From Terriglobia bacterium (GTDB taxonomy: Bacteria; Acidobacteriota; Terriglobia; Bryobacterales; Bryobacteraceae), in assembly GCA_021325175.1 (NCBI GenBank), contig JAJPHS010000177.1, positions 1-49,011 on the forward strand: 49,011 nucleotides of DNA, read 5' to 3'. The notes beneath the pieces were generated by a model, which was not told the DNA's origin, ran no database searches, and worked only from the letters and a program-made list of their open reading frames with translations. Positions within the stretch are counted from its first letter, which is position 1. Each line of letters opens with the position of its first letter. A program made the translations under genes and the position numbers. Shown piece by piece: positions 24,534-34,700 of this stretch.

Positions 24534-27431
24534 TTAGTTGCGGGCGCTGGAACGGTTGCGGGGTTCCTCGGATTTTCCGGCATCAAGATGATCCCAGTTG
24601 AGGATCGCGTTGAAGCCCAGAAAATAGGTCCCCTGCGTCTGCCATCGCCAGAACGGGCGAAGCGCGAACATTACGACATGCCCGCTGCCGACTTTCGCGT
24701 CGAGGGCCGCCGCGCGCCCGGCCAGCGCCTGACCGCCGGCCAGCGTGCCGCTCAATAAAAGATCGTTCGGGTTTTGCGCGAATGAGACCACCACGCGAGG
24801 CCGCTCCCCTTGCACGATGCCGAAGGCGCGGAGCTGCGCGGCCATTGCGGCGTCGGCGTTGGTGTTTTGACCGCGCCCGCCGCGGCCGGATGGCGCCCGT
24901 TCCTCGGACGGATCGAGCGGGGAGACGTGAATCGGAACCGCATTCGGAGTGATATTTTGCGCCATGGCGTCGGCGCCGCCGCGCCCGCCGAAGCCTCCGA
25001 ACCCGCCGCGCCCGCCGGCGGAAACCTCAAACACCGGATCCTGATTGAAGTACACCGGAAGATCGCGCGGTTCGTAGCCATAGGCGATCGGACTTTTGGC
25101 ATCGCTGATTTGCGCGCGCAGGATCGATCCGCGGGCGAAAAGCTGCGCCGGATGCTCGACGGTGACCCCGGTCGCCAGGCCCATTTCGGCCGCGAATGCC
25201 GCGGTCGAGCCTTCGGTGATCAAGGTGCCGCCTTGTTCGACGAATTTCGCCAGCTCCGCCAGACCGTCCAGTCCCATCCCGCCGCGAATATCGTCGGCCG
25301 AATCCAGCGCGCCGAGGTTGGGAGTCAGATCGGTTTTTTTGTACGGCACCGGGTCGGGGCCGATTTTGGGGATACCGTCGAGGATCGACTGCGATGTGCC
25401 GCCGACGTGCGGAAAGATGATCACGTCGTATTTCGCGCGAAGATTGCCGTCGCGCGCGCGCGTATCGGCAAAATACGTGTACGGGATGCCGTAGTAATCG
25501 AGCGCGGCGCGCACCCATCCTTCATCCTGCGTGCGCTGCCAGCTATGAATGTAGCCGATCCGCGGAACGCGCAGCTCGTGCGTTTTCACCTGCGGTTCGG
25601 AGGAAACAGCCCAGGCCATAAGCCCGGCCTGTTCGATCGAGGGACGCAGCGCGTTCAGGTCGGCGTTGGGAATAATGAACGCGCCGGCGCGGAAGCTATG
25701 GCCCGCGGCGCTGAAATCCTCCTCCGCCGCGAGCATTTTCGTCCCCGTATGTTTAAAACGAAAACCCATCAGCGCGTTGTCTGTAGTGTGATCGAGAATC
25801 AGCGTCGAACCGCTGCCCTCGATGATCCCCTTCGGATGCACGTCGGCAGTGATCATCATCATGGGATCGCTTAAGACACTTTTATCCGTGATCGGAACCA
25901 GCTTCACGTTGCGCATGTACTGCATGGTCCAGCCGGTATCGTCGTAGGGGCGCGGATTCTGCGGCGGATAATTTTGCACGCTGAAGTACATGTCGGCGAG
26001 CGTGCGATAGGGCTGATCGGCGCGAATGATGTAGTCGCCCGCGGCGATTTCGGCGCCGCCCGCCGTAAACGACGAATTGGCAGTGTGCACCTCCAGGCCC
26101 TGATGACGCAGGGAATTGATCATATCGGCGGCATCGGCGCGCCGGCGCTGATTGGCGGGAACCAGCCACGCGTAGATAGGACCCTCCCGGCCTTTTTCCA
26201 CCGATCGCTTGTTCTTGTCCCAGTAATTTTCAAGATAAAGCTGCTTTTCCGAAGCCACTTTGTGCAGGGCGAACAGGATCGCCGATTCCTGAATGTTGGT
26301 GTTATTGCGCGGTCCCCACTTGATCGACGGCAAGGGAGGATTGGGCCGGTACCATTCGCGGCTGGTCTGAGTGGGCTGAAGACGGAGATTTTCGTTGACG
26401 TCCGGGCCGTAGCTTTGCACTTCATAGAATCGGCCGAAGGAATTGTGCGTCAGGGCGATCCAGAACAGGTAGTTCGGAACCCAGCCGTCGTAGTAGCCGT
26501 AGGTCCACACGCCGGGAACGCCGCGCTTGGCCATTTCCATGATCTCGGTTTCCCCCAGCAGCCACCACTCATCCACCTGAATCGGATCGAGCGAGGGGTT
26601 GTACGGGCCGGTTCCGGTGGAAACATATAAGTACGACTGCGCTTCATGCAGATCGTGGAAGATGGTCGGATGCCATTCGAGAATTCCCTTGGTGATGTTC
26701 TGCGTAAGCTTTAAAAGCTGGCCCATCCCGTCGCGATTGTTGTCATGCTGGACGTACTTGCCCCAGTACATCAGCGGCGGGCGTTGTTTGCCGGTTTTCT
26801 TGCCGTAGTAATACGTGTCGACCTCCTTCTCCCGCCCGTCGACTTCCACCACCGGCGTGATCAGCGTGATCACGTTGTTGCGGATGGACTGGATGAACGG
26901 CGTTTCCTCGATCATCAGCCGGTAAGCCAGTTCCAGCAGCATTTCCGGGCCGCCGGTTTCCGGCGAATGGATGCCGCTATTGATCCAGTAGATCGGCTTG
27001 GCCGTATGCAGAAGCTGCTGCGCGCGCTCCTCGGTGGTTTTGCGCGGATCGGTGAGCTCGCCGAGCATGTTCTTGTAGCGGTCCAGATCGCGGATGGTGG
27101 CTTCATCTGCGATAGCCAGCAGCACCTCGTCGCGCCCCTCCTCGCTCTGGCCGATCACCCAGAACTTCGCGCGCGGCGAGGCGGCCGCCAGAGCCTGATA
27201 GTAGCGCTCAATATCCTTGGCGTAGGTCAATTCGCCGGGCGTGCCGGGAATGCGTCCGAAAAATTTGAGCGGCGACGGAACTTTATCGGAGGCCGGCATA
27301 TGGTCGACCAGCTCCGTGGTGATGCGCGGGTCCTGAAGATATTGCTTGATGAGGCGAGTGTATTCTTCGTCCATCTTCTGCTGGGCAAACAGCGGCAGCG
27401 CCACGAGCGCGAGAGCAACGCGAAGCATCAT
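24534..27431 (-). CDS. secreted M14-family zinc peptidase-like protein (second copy)
   Basis: A 965-residue exported protein with signal peptide MMLRVALALVALPLFAQQ and an M14 domain. HxxE is H155-S-P-E158 in SGIHSPETGG, preceded by the EEGR element (R100); the VVEVDGREKEVD segment and WHPTIFHDLHEAQS with candidate third ligands follow. A long C-terminal half includes a GATase-like stretch (KYDVIIFPHVGG, ... GTLITEGSTAAFA) and Gly/Arg-rich insertions coded near 24970-25023 and 24865-24891. It is a distant paralogue of the 4811-7633 gene with the same layout. It is divergent from the TonB receptor gene across 300 bp. It probably degrades or trims peptides in the periplasm or outside. Confidence 0.85.
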   Translation of the reverse strand: MMLRVALALVALPLFAQQKMDEEYTRLIKQYLQDPRITTELVDHMPASDKVPSPLKFFGRIPGTPGELTYAKDIERYYQALAAASPRAKFWVIGQSEEGRDEVLLAIADEATIRDLDRYKNMLGELTDPRKTTEERAQQLLHTAKPIYWINSGIHSPETGGPEMLLELAYRLMIEETPFIQSIRNNVITLITPVVEVDGREKEVDTYYYGKKTGKQRPPLMYWGKYVQHDNNRDGMGQLLKLTQNITKGILEWHPTIFHDLHEAQSYLYVSTGTGPYNPSLDPIQVDEWWLLGETEIMEMAKRGVPGVWTYGYYDGWVPNYLFWIALTHNSFGRFYEVQSYGPDVNENLRLQPTQTSREWYRPNPPLPSIKWGPRNNTNIQESAILFALHKVASEKQLYLENYWDKNKRSVEKGREGPIYAWLVPANQRRRADAADMINSLRHQGLEVHTANSSFTAGGAEIAAGDYIIRADQPYRTLADMYFSVQNYPPQNPRPYDDTGWTMQYMRNVKLVPITDKSVLSDPMMMITADVHPKGIIEGSGSTLILDHTTDNALMGFRFKHTGTKMLAAEEDFSAAGHSFRAGAFIIPNADLNALRPSIEQAGLMAWAVSSEPQVKTHELRVPRIGYIHSWQRTQDEGWVRAALDYYGIPYTYFADTRARDGNLRAKYDVIIFPHVGGTSQSILDGIPKIGPDPVPYKKTDLTPNLGALDSADDIRGGMGLDGLAELAKFVEQGGTLITEGSTAAFAAEMGLATGVTVEHPAQLFARGSILRAQISDAKSPIAYGYEPRDLPVYFNQDPVFEVSAGGRGGFGGFGGRGGADAMAQNITPNAVPIHVSPLDPSEERAPSGRGGRGQNTNADAAMAAQLRAFGIVQGERPRVVVSFAQNPNDLLLSGTLAGGQALAGRAAALDAKVGSGHVVMFALRPFWRWQTQGTYFLGFNAILNWDHLDAGKSEEPRNRSSARN

Positions 27432-27730
27432 AAAAGAAATGCTATCACTTGAATCTGGCTCCGGGATTGCGACAGCCGGATTCGCGCGCTTTCGAACGCG
27501 CTTTGCTCGCTTCAGGCGCCGGCCGCCGGACAGTGAAGCCCGGATACAGGTGTGGACTCGCGGAAACAGAATCCGGCGCGCGAGCGGATTAGGTTAAGAT
27601 ATGAGATTCGATACAAACTACGAGAGAAAGGCAACCCTGGGACGGCTCGCGGCGTCGAAAATCAAAGACGCTGACGAGTCAGGCGGCGGCACTTTTGTGC
27701 GGCTACGAGCGCTTTGAGGGTCACCGGTTC
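27432..27730. other. divergent intergenic region, no gene seen
   Basis: About 300 bp between the divergent M14 and TonB-receptor starts. It contains short inverted repeats, for example GACG/CGTC near 27636-27651 and the near-palindrome CTGACGAGTCAG near 27671-27682, and a moderately AT-rich patch (27588-27625) that may hold the receptor promoter. No tRNA, known riboswitch consensus or convincing short ORF was found. Confidence 0.5.
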
Positions 27731-30700
27731 ATGAGAGCAGTAGGACGCGTTGTCAAATCTCCCCTGTGGTGGATGGCCCTGCCGCTTTGTCTGTGTGCGC
27801 AGGATACCGCGAATTTAAGCGTGATCGTGACCGATCCCACCTCCGCCGCCGTGCCGGGCGCGCGCGTGGTGGTGGTCGATAGTCATCGCGGCGTGGTTCA
27901 CCAGGCGGACACGAACGAAGCCGGGCGCGCCGAGTTCGACAATCTGATTCCGAGCGATTACGCGATCGAGGTGGAACGCCAGGGATTCAATAATTACCGC
28001 ATCGAGAACATGAATATCGCGGTTCGCGCGCGGCAGGAGCTGCGCGTTCAGCTACAGGTCGCCCCGGCGGCCGGCGCGCGCGTCGACGTGATCGAAAAAA
28101 TCGACACGCTCAGCGCCGATCCGACGCAGGGCGTGGCTATCAACAACGTCTTTCTTGAAGATCTTCCGGTGAACGGGCGAAACGTGGAGTCGCTGATCAC
28201 GCTCGCGCCGGGGATGGTATCGGCCGAGGGCAGCGCCACCAACACCGGCGGATTTAACGCCAACGGTTTGCGATCGAACATGAATTACTTCACCCTGGAC
28301 GGCGTCAGCCTGAATCAGCCGGGCGTGGCCGGCGGCGGCGTCGGAGGCGGCGCATTCGCCGGGGGCCGCGGCGCCGATCGCGGTGGATTTGGCGGCGGCG
28401 CGGCGGCCGGATTGAATTTCGAGGGCGCCACCAACCTGCTGGTCATCGACGCCGTGCAGGAAGTTCGGGTGCAAACCATGTCCATCGCGCCGGAATTCGG
28501 GCGGACGCCAGGCGCTCAGGTGGTGATGACCAGCCGCGGCGGGACCAATCAGTTTCACGGCACGCTCTATGACTACCTGCGCAGCGATCAGTTCGACGCC
28601 AATAACTGGTTCGCCAACGCCGAAGGCTTAAGGAATTTCGATCTGCACCAGAACCGCCCCGGCGGCGTCTTCGGCGGACCGCTGATCCGGAACCGTACCT
28701 TGTTTTTCCTGACCTACGAGCAGTTGCATCTCACCGCCCCTTCGACTCTGTTCGGAATCGTGCCGGATCTGGCGACGCGCGCCGCCGCGCCGGCCTCGCT
28801 TGCTCCGTTCCTCAGGGCGTTTCCGCTTCCGAACGGTCCGGAGCTGTCGCAGGGCTCGGCCGCCTTTTACGCGCAAGTGGCGGATCCGGTGAAGACCAGC
28901 ACGGCCAGCGGGCGCATCGATCAAATCATCAGCCCGCACGCGACCGCCTTCGCGCGATTCAGCGTTACGCCGACCAGCTCCCTGCGCCAGACCGCCGATG
29001 CGCAGATCACCAGCTCCGCCATTCATTCCGACGCGGCGACGGTCGGCTTGACCAGCGCGCTGCCGGACGGTTTTCTTAACGATCTTCGCTTGAATTATTC
29101 GTACCTGACGAGCCATTCGAAAACGATTCCGAGCACGCTCGGCGGCGCGGTCCCGCTGCCCGACGCGGCGGTTTTTCCAGCCGGAATCACCAGCGCGAAC
29201 GGCGTCTTCGATCTGAACATTTTAGGCGTCGGGAATTATTCTTTCGGCGGCGTGACGCGAAACAAGCAGGCGCAGATCAACGTGGTGGACAGCGCCACCA
29301 AAACTTATCAGAGCCATCAAATCAAAGTTGGCGTCGATGTCCGCCAGATCCGCACCACTGATTTTCTGAATCCTTATTCAGAAAGCGTATCGTTCAACGG
29401 CCTGCAAACCACCGCGCTTACGCCGTATTATTCGTTTCTGACCGGAACGGCGCTGAACGCGCAGATCACCTCGAGCGTCGGCGCCGTGTATCCGACCTAT
29501 ATTAACTTCTCCATGTACGGCCAGGACACCTGGCGCGTTACGAAATGGACCACCATCACCTACGGCGTCCGCTGGGACGTGAATCCCGCCCCCTACGCCC
29601 GCACCGGGCAGCAGCCGTTCGCGCTGTCGCCGGATCCGATCGCCGGCGTGACGCAGAACACGCCGCTTTATCCGACGAAATGGTTCAATGTCGCGCCGCG
29701 ATTCGGCGTCGCGTATAACATGAGCGAAAAACCCGGCCACGAGATGATGCTGCGCGCCGGCATCGGCGTGTTCTACGACGTGGGCTACGGGACCAGCGCC
29801 GGAGCGTTCAACGGCGCGCCGTTCACCGACGTCCGCACCATCTCGGAAGCCAGCTTTCCGCTGAACGCGACCTTGCTTGCGCCGCCGCCGATGCCGCCGT
29901 TCCGTCCTTATGGCATCATCAACGCCGCCGATCTCGGCTTGGTAGCGCCGCGGGTCTATGAGTGGAACGCCACCTGGGAGAAAAACTACGGCGTCGGCAA
30001 CACGGTCTCCATCGCCATGGTGGGCAGCCTGGGACGCGATCTGGCGCGCACCGCCGTCACACCCGCCTACACGCCGGCCTACAACATCGCGATCCTCACC
30101 ACCAACGGCGCGGCCTCGGATTACGACGGCCTGCAAATCCAGTTTCGAAAGCGGCTCAGCTCGCGCCTGCAGATGCAGTTGAGTTATACCTGGTCCCATT
30201 CGATCGACACCGCATCCACCGACTTCAGCGGAGGAGGCGGAGGATTCGCCAGCCTCTACACCAGCGGCCAGCGTGGCGACTCCGATTACGATATCCGCCA
30301 CTATCTGACCGCCGCCGGGTCCTATCAGCTTCCGTCGCCGAAGATCACGGCGCTGCGGCCGCTGCTGAAAAACTGGTTCGTCGATTTCAATCTGCTGGCC
30401 CGCACCGGGCTGCCCTTCGACGTCGAGGGCGTCAGCACCTGCACCAGTTCCTCCAGCAGCACCACAACCACGACCAGCTCCAGCGGAACCACCACCACAA
30501 CCTGCAACAATAGCGGCTCAAACACGGGTCTGTTCGCCTTCGTTCGTCCCAGCCTGAACGGCAATCCCATCTGGGTGCCGAACGCCGACGTTCCCGGCGG
30601 CCGGCAGTTAAATCCGAACGCGTTCGTGATTCCAACCGGATACGATCAGGGCAATCTGGGCCGCAACACGCTGCGCGGATTCGGAGCGGTGCAGCTTGAT

Positions 30701-30943
30701 GCCTCCATCCGCCGCGTCATCCCGATTACCGAGCAGGTGCGCCTGAATCTGGGGCTGGAGGCTTTCAATGCCCTGAACCACCCCAATTTCGCGAATCCAA
30801 CGCCGCAGCTCGGCGCGAACCTGGCCAGCCCGGAGTTCGGCGTCGCCACGCAGATGCTCAATTCGGGTTTTGCCGGTGTGAATTCCCTTTATCAGCCTGG
30901 AGGCCCGCGCTCGATGGAGCTGTTCGTGCGGTTTCAGTTTTGA
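27731..30943 (+). CDS. Oar-like TonB-dependent receptor with carboxypeptidase-regulatory domain
   Basis: A 1070-residue outer-membrane protein from the ATG at 27731 (GAGGG upstream). After a signal peptide (ending LCLCAQD) comes a carboxypeptidase-regulatory-like Ig fold (NLSVIVTDPTSAAVPGARVVV..., FDNLIPSDYAIEVERQGF). A plug domain follows (LPVNGRNVESLITLAPG, NYFTLDGVSLNQPG) and then a long beta-barrel ending in the aromatic strand LFVRFQF. No clear TonB box is identified. A glycine-rich insertion (28330-28413) lies in the plug, and a Ser/Thr-rich loop bracketed by cysteines (30438-30510) lies late in the barrel. Typical acidobacterial uptake receptor for large substrates; ligand unknown. The next gene begins within 20 bp. 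Confidence 0.9.
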   Translation: MRAVGRVVKSPLWWMALPLCLCAQDTANLSVIVTDPTSAAVPGARVVVVDSHRGVVHQADTNEAGRAEFDNLIPSDYAIEVERQGFNNYRIENMNIAVRARQELRVQLQVAPAAGARVDVIEKIDTLSADPTQGVAINNVFLEDLPVNGRNVESLITLAPGMVSAEGSATNTGGFNANGLRSNMNYFTLDGVSLNQPGVAGGGVGGGAFAGGRGADRGGFGGGAAAGLNFEGATNLLVIDAVQEVRVQTMSIAPEFGRTPGAQVVMTSRGGTNQFHGTLYDYLRSDQFDANNWFANAEGLRNFDLHQNRPGGVFGGPLIRNRTLFFLTYEQLHLTAPSTLFGIVPDLATRAAAPASLAPFLRAFPLPNGPELSQGSAAFYAQVADPVKTSTASGRIDQIISPHATAFARFSVTPTSSLRQTADAQITSSAIHSDAATVGLTSALPDGFLNDLRLNYSYLTSHSKTIPSTLGGAVPLPDAAVFPAGITSANGVFDLNILGVGNYSFGGVTRNKQAQINVVDSATKTYQSHQIKVGVDVRQIRTTDFLNPYSESVSFNGLQTTALTPYYSFLTGTALNAQITSSVGAVYPTYINFSMYGQDTWRVTKWTTITYGVRWDVNPAPYARTGQQPFALSPDPIAGVTQNTPLYPTKWFNVAPRFGVAYNMSEKPGHEMMLRAGIGVFYDVGYGTSAGAFNGAPFTDVRTISEASFPLNATLLAPPPMPPFRPYGIINAADLGLVAPRVYEWNATWEKNYGVGNTVSIAMVGSLGRDLARTAVTPAYTPAYNIAILTTNGAASDYDGLQIQFRKRLSSRLQMQLSYTWSHSIDTASTDFSGGGGGFASLYTSGQRGDSDYDIRHYLTAAGSYQLPSPKITALRPLLKNWFVDFNLLARTGLPFDVEGVSTCTSSSSSTTTTTSSSGTTTTTCNNSGSNTGLFAFVRPSLNGNPIWVPNADVPGGRQLNPNAFVIPTGYDQGNLGRNTLRGFGAVQLDASIRRVIPITEQVRLNLGLEAFNALNHPNFANPTPQLGANLASPEFGVATQMLNSGFAGVNSLYQPGGPRSMELFVRFQF

Positions 30944-30960
30944 GGATCGCGGATTTTTCG

Positions 30961-31773
30961 ATGAGTAAAATCATGACGCTTATTTTTTCCGGCGCCGCGC
31001 TGCTGTCGATGGGCGCGTTCGCGCAGGAGCCGCCGCCCAATCCGAATCAGCCGCCTTCCGGCCAGACGACCGCGGGCGCTCCCGCCAAAAACGTCGCCAA
31101 TCCGTCCGGCCAGCGGCGTTTTTTTTACGGATTCCGAGTAGAGGCGTTTCCGCTGAAGCAGTTCACCACCAGCTCGCCCACCGTGCACACCACCAATCCG
31201 GTGGCCGATTACTCCTATAGCGCCCATTCCAACTCGCAAAAAGAAGCGCTGGCGGGAACGTTCGAGTATGCGATCACGCGCCACTGGTCGGCGGGCGCCG
31301 AGTTTTATCTGACGCACGCCACCTACGTCCAGACCACGACGCTGCGGACCGGCGTGCCCAGCCCCAATTCGAGCACCGACGATCGGCCGGTAACCACATT
31401 CACGCAAACGACCAAGGCGAACTACTGGGTTCTGCCGGTGATCGCGCGCTACTACGGCATCCGCCGGACGGGATTTCTTTCGCATCTCTACCTGCTTGGC
31501 GGAGCCGAATATCGCTACGTCGGCCGCGTCCGGACCGGCACCGATATCAACTATCCCGATGGCACCACCGGCTACAACGAAATCCCGGCCGTTCCCACCA
31601 ATCGCAATCAGATCGGCGCGCTGGCCGGATTCGGTATCCGCTTTTTCGATCAGTTCGGATTTAAGCTGACGCCGGAGGTGCGCTATATCCGCTGGAACAA
31701 TGAATCCTTCATGGGTCCGGGCTACGCCTCCACCCGCAACCAGGCGGAAGCCGGGATCGGTTTCTCGTTCTGA
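30961..31773 (+). CDS. exported beta-barrel-like hypothetical protein
   Basis: A 270-residue protein from the ATG at 30961; a TTG at 30940 overlapping the receptor stop (TTGA) is in frame and also possible. The signal peptide is MSKIMTLIFSGAALLSMGAFAQ. A Pro/Gln/Asn-rich linker follows, then alternating amphipathic strands (RFFYGFRVEAFPL, LAGTFEYAITRHWSAGAEFYL, GFGIRFFDQFGFKLTPEVRYI) and a terminal AEAGIGFSF strand, as in small outer-membrane barrels. It sits between the TonB receptor and the NHL protein with almost no spacing (one base before the next ATG). It may be an accessory outer-membrane protein. No family recognised. Confidence 0.7.
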   Translation: MSKIMTLIFSGAALLSMGAFAQEPPPNPNQPPSGQTTAGAPAKNVANPSGQRRFFYGFRVEAFPLKQFTTSSPTVHTTNPVADYSYSAHSNSQKEALAGTFEYAITRHWSAGAEFYLTHATYVQTTTLRTGVPSPNSSTDDRPVTTFTQTTKANYWVLPVIARYYGIRRTGFLSHLYLLGGAEYRYVGRVRTGTDINYPDGTTGYNEIPAVPTNRNQIGALAGFGIRFFDQFGFKLTPEVRYIRWNNESFMGPGYASTRNQAEAGIGFSF

Positions 31774-31774
31774 T

Positions 31775-34700
31775 ATGACGCGAAAACTGTACTGGGTGGT
31801 AATATTGGCCGCGGCCGGAGCGGGTAGCGCTGCATCTCAATCGGTCCTTCAGACGCTGCTCGGAGGCGCGCCGAACAATGTGCCGGCTCTGGCCGCGACG
31901 CTCAACAATCCGATTGGCATCGCCGTCGATGCGAGCGGCAACCTGTACGTCTCCGTGCAGGGGCTCAACCAGGTGGTCAAGATCGGCGCGAACGGAATCG
32001 CCAGCGCTTTTGCCGGCTCCGGGGCGTCCGGATTCAGCGGCGACGGCGGCCCGGCCACGCAAGCCGCGCTGAACAATCCCGCCGGCTTGTGCACCGATCC
32101 GCAAGGTAATGTTTATATCGCCGATTCCAACAACAATCGCATTCGCAAGGTATCTCCCGATGGAACCATCACCACCGTCGCCGGCAGCGCCGTTTCCACC
32201 TACAGCGGCGACGGCGGCCCGGCGATCAGCGCGGGATTGCAGTTCCCGCTGGCCGTTTCCTTCGATCCCTCCTCGGGCAATCTGTACATCGCCGATACAT
32301 CGCACTCGGTAATTCGCATGGTCGATCCGGCGGGCGTCATTTCCACCTTCGCCGGCGTCGGCGCGGCGGCCACGGGCGGCGATAAAGGTCCGGCGACGCA
32401 GGCGCCGCTGAATCAGCCGGCGGGCGTGCTGGCCGACGGCAAGGGTAACGTGTACATCTCCGATTCGGGCAACAACACGGTTCGCGTGGTGAGCGGCGGC
32501 ATCATCAACGAATTCGCGGGCCAGTACACCGCCGGCGACACCGGCGACAACGGCTACGCCATGAATGCATTCCTGCACTATCCGACCAGCCTCGCCCAGG
32601 ATAAGGCCGGAAACATCTATATTCTCGATCAGAACAATAATCGCGTACGGCGCGTCAGTCCAGCCGGAATCATCACCAATTACGCCGGCAGCGGGGTCGG
32701 CGGAGGCGCGGGCGATCAGGGCATCGCCACCGGCGCCAGCATGCAGGCGCGCGCCATCGCCATGGATTCGCAAAACAATCTGTACATCGCCGACGGAACC
32801 AACAACCGCATCCGCGAGGTGACCGCGTCCAACGGCGTCATCAATACCATCGCCGGCAACGGTCTTTCGACCATCACGCCGCGCGGCCTGGCGGTGAACG
32901 GAACGCTGGTCTATTTTTCCGACACCACGGCGAATCGTGTCCGCTCCGTCGATCTTTCAAGCGGCAATACGACGTTGGTCGCGGGAACCGGCTCGGGCCA
33001 GTTCGGAGGCGATAACGGCGCCGCGGTGCAGGCGTCCTTGAACGCTCCTCGCGGGCTGGCGATGGATCAGTCCGGGAATCTCTACATCGCCGACACCGCC
33101 AACAACGTCATCCGCAAGGTGGACACCTCGGGAACCATCACCACCGTCGCGGGAAATAATAACGCGGGCTTTGCCGGAGACGGCGGCAGCGCCACTTCCG
33201 CCTCGCTTAGCGGACCCACCGATGTCGCCGTCGATTCCAGCGGCAATCTGTGGATCGCCGATACCGGCAATCAGCGGATTCGCGAAGTTTCCGGCGGCAC
33301 AATCAAAACCGTCGCCGGCGGAGGCAGCGATCAAAGCGGCGCCGGATTGGGCACCAGCGAAAACATCGCCGCTCCCGGCGGCGTCGCCGTGGAACCCGGC
33401 GGCACGATTTTGTTCTCCGATTCAAGCCACAACCGCGTGCTGCGCCTGAACAAGGACGGCACCATTCAAACCATCGCCGGAGGCAACGGCGCCGGATTCA
33501 GCGGCGATGGCGGACCGGCTACCTCCGCGAAACTTCGCAGCCCGCTGGGATTGAGCGAAGATTCCTCCGGCAACATCTACATCGCCGATAGCGGCAACGA
33601 TGCTATCCGGCAGGTCGGCTCCGACGGCCTCATCGCCACCGTCGCCGGCTTCGGCCCATCGGCCAACGGTACCGGAACGGGCGGCTACAACGGAGACGGC
33701 AGCCCCGCGACGTCGTACACACTGAATCAGCCGTCATCGGTACTGGCCACCGGGAATTGCCAGGTGCTCATCGCCGATACGTCGAATCATCGCCTGCGCC
33801 AGTTGTCCGTCGCGGTGTTGTACACCGTAACCACCAGTCCGGCGGGACTGCAAGTGATCGTCGACGGCCAGCAGGTCATGACGCCCGCCAGCTTTAGCTG
33901 GCTGCCCGGGACGCAACACACCGTCGGCGCGCCCGCCGCGCAGCCCGGTTCGGCGGGAACGCAATACACCGGCTCCGGGACCCAGACCGTTTGGGTCCCC
34001 TGCGGCGCGGCGCGGCAGGCCCTCACCGTCACGCTTTCGGCCCAATATTTCCTGACGCTATCACCCGGCGCCGGCGGGACCATCAGCGGCGCGCAAGGTT
34101 ATCAGAATGCGGGATCGCAGGTCATGCTCACCGCCAATCCGTTCCCCGGATACACCTTCACCGGCTGGACGGGCGCATGCACGGGAACCGGCTCCTGCCA
34201 GGTGACGATGAACGGACCCGAAACCGTCGGCGCGAACTTCACCGCGTCTAACGCCGGTCCCGCGCCCGTCATCACCAGCGTCACGACCATTCCTCAATGG
34301 GGCGGTGCGTCTACGATCACCTCCGGCACATGGATCGAAATTCAAGGGACCAATCTATCGCCGCTCTCGCTCGCCTGGTCGAGCGCGTCGTTCAACGGAA
34401 ATCTCGCGCCTTCGACTCTGGGTGGCGTCACCGTGACCATCGGCGGATCGCCCGCTTTTTTAAGCTACGTCAGCCCGTCGCAGATCAATGCCCTGGTCCC
34501 CGATGGGATTCCCGCCGGAGCGACCAAAATCGTGGTCGGCAACGGCTTCGGGAGCAGCGCGGCGTTTAGCATCAACGCTGCCGCGGTGCAGCCCGGGATG
34601 GACGCGCCGTTCGGCAATGGCTATATCGCGGCGTTCCAGGGTGCAACCATCGTCGGCAGCCCGGGATACGCGGCCGTTTCGCCGGGACAGGTGATTACGC

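Noticed and set aside
27600..27730. Possible riboswitch (cyclic-di-GMP type) in the TonB-receptor leader
   Set aside because: AAAGGCAACC resembles one conserved part, but the matching GGACGCAAAGCC segment and the paired stems are missing.
30438..30510. Simple microsatellite as a contingency locus causing frameshifts
   Set aside because: Repeat units are triplets and mixed, so length change would keep the frame; kept only as a variable-loop idea.
31900..33800. Regularly repeated DNA resembling a repeat array or CRISPR
   Set aside because: The period follows NHL protein repeats in one open frame; units vary and there are no unique spacers.
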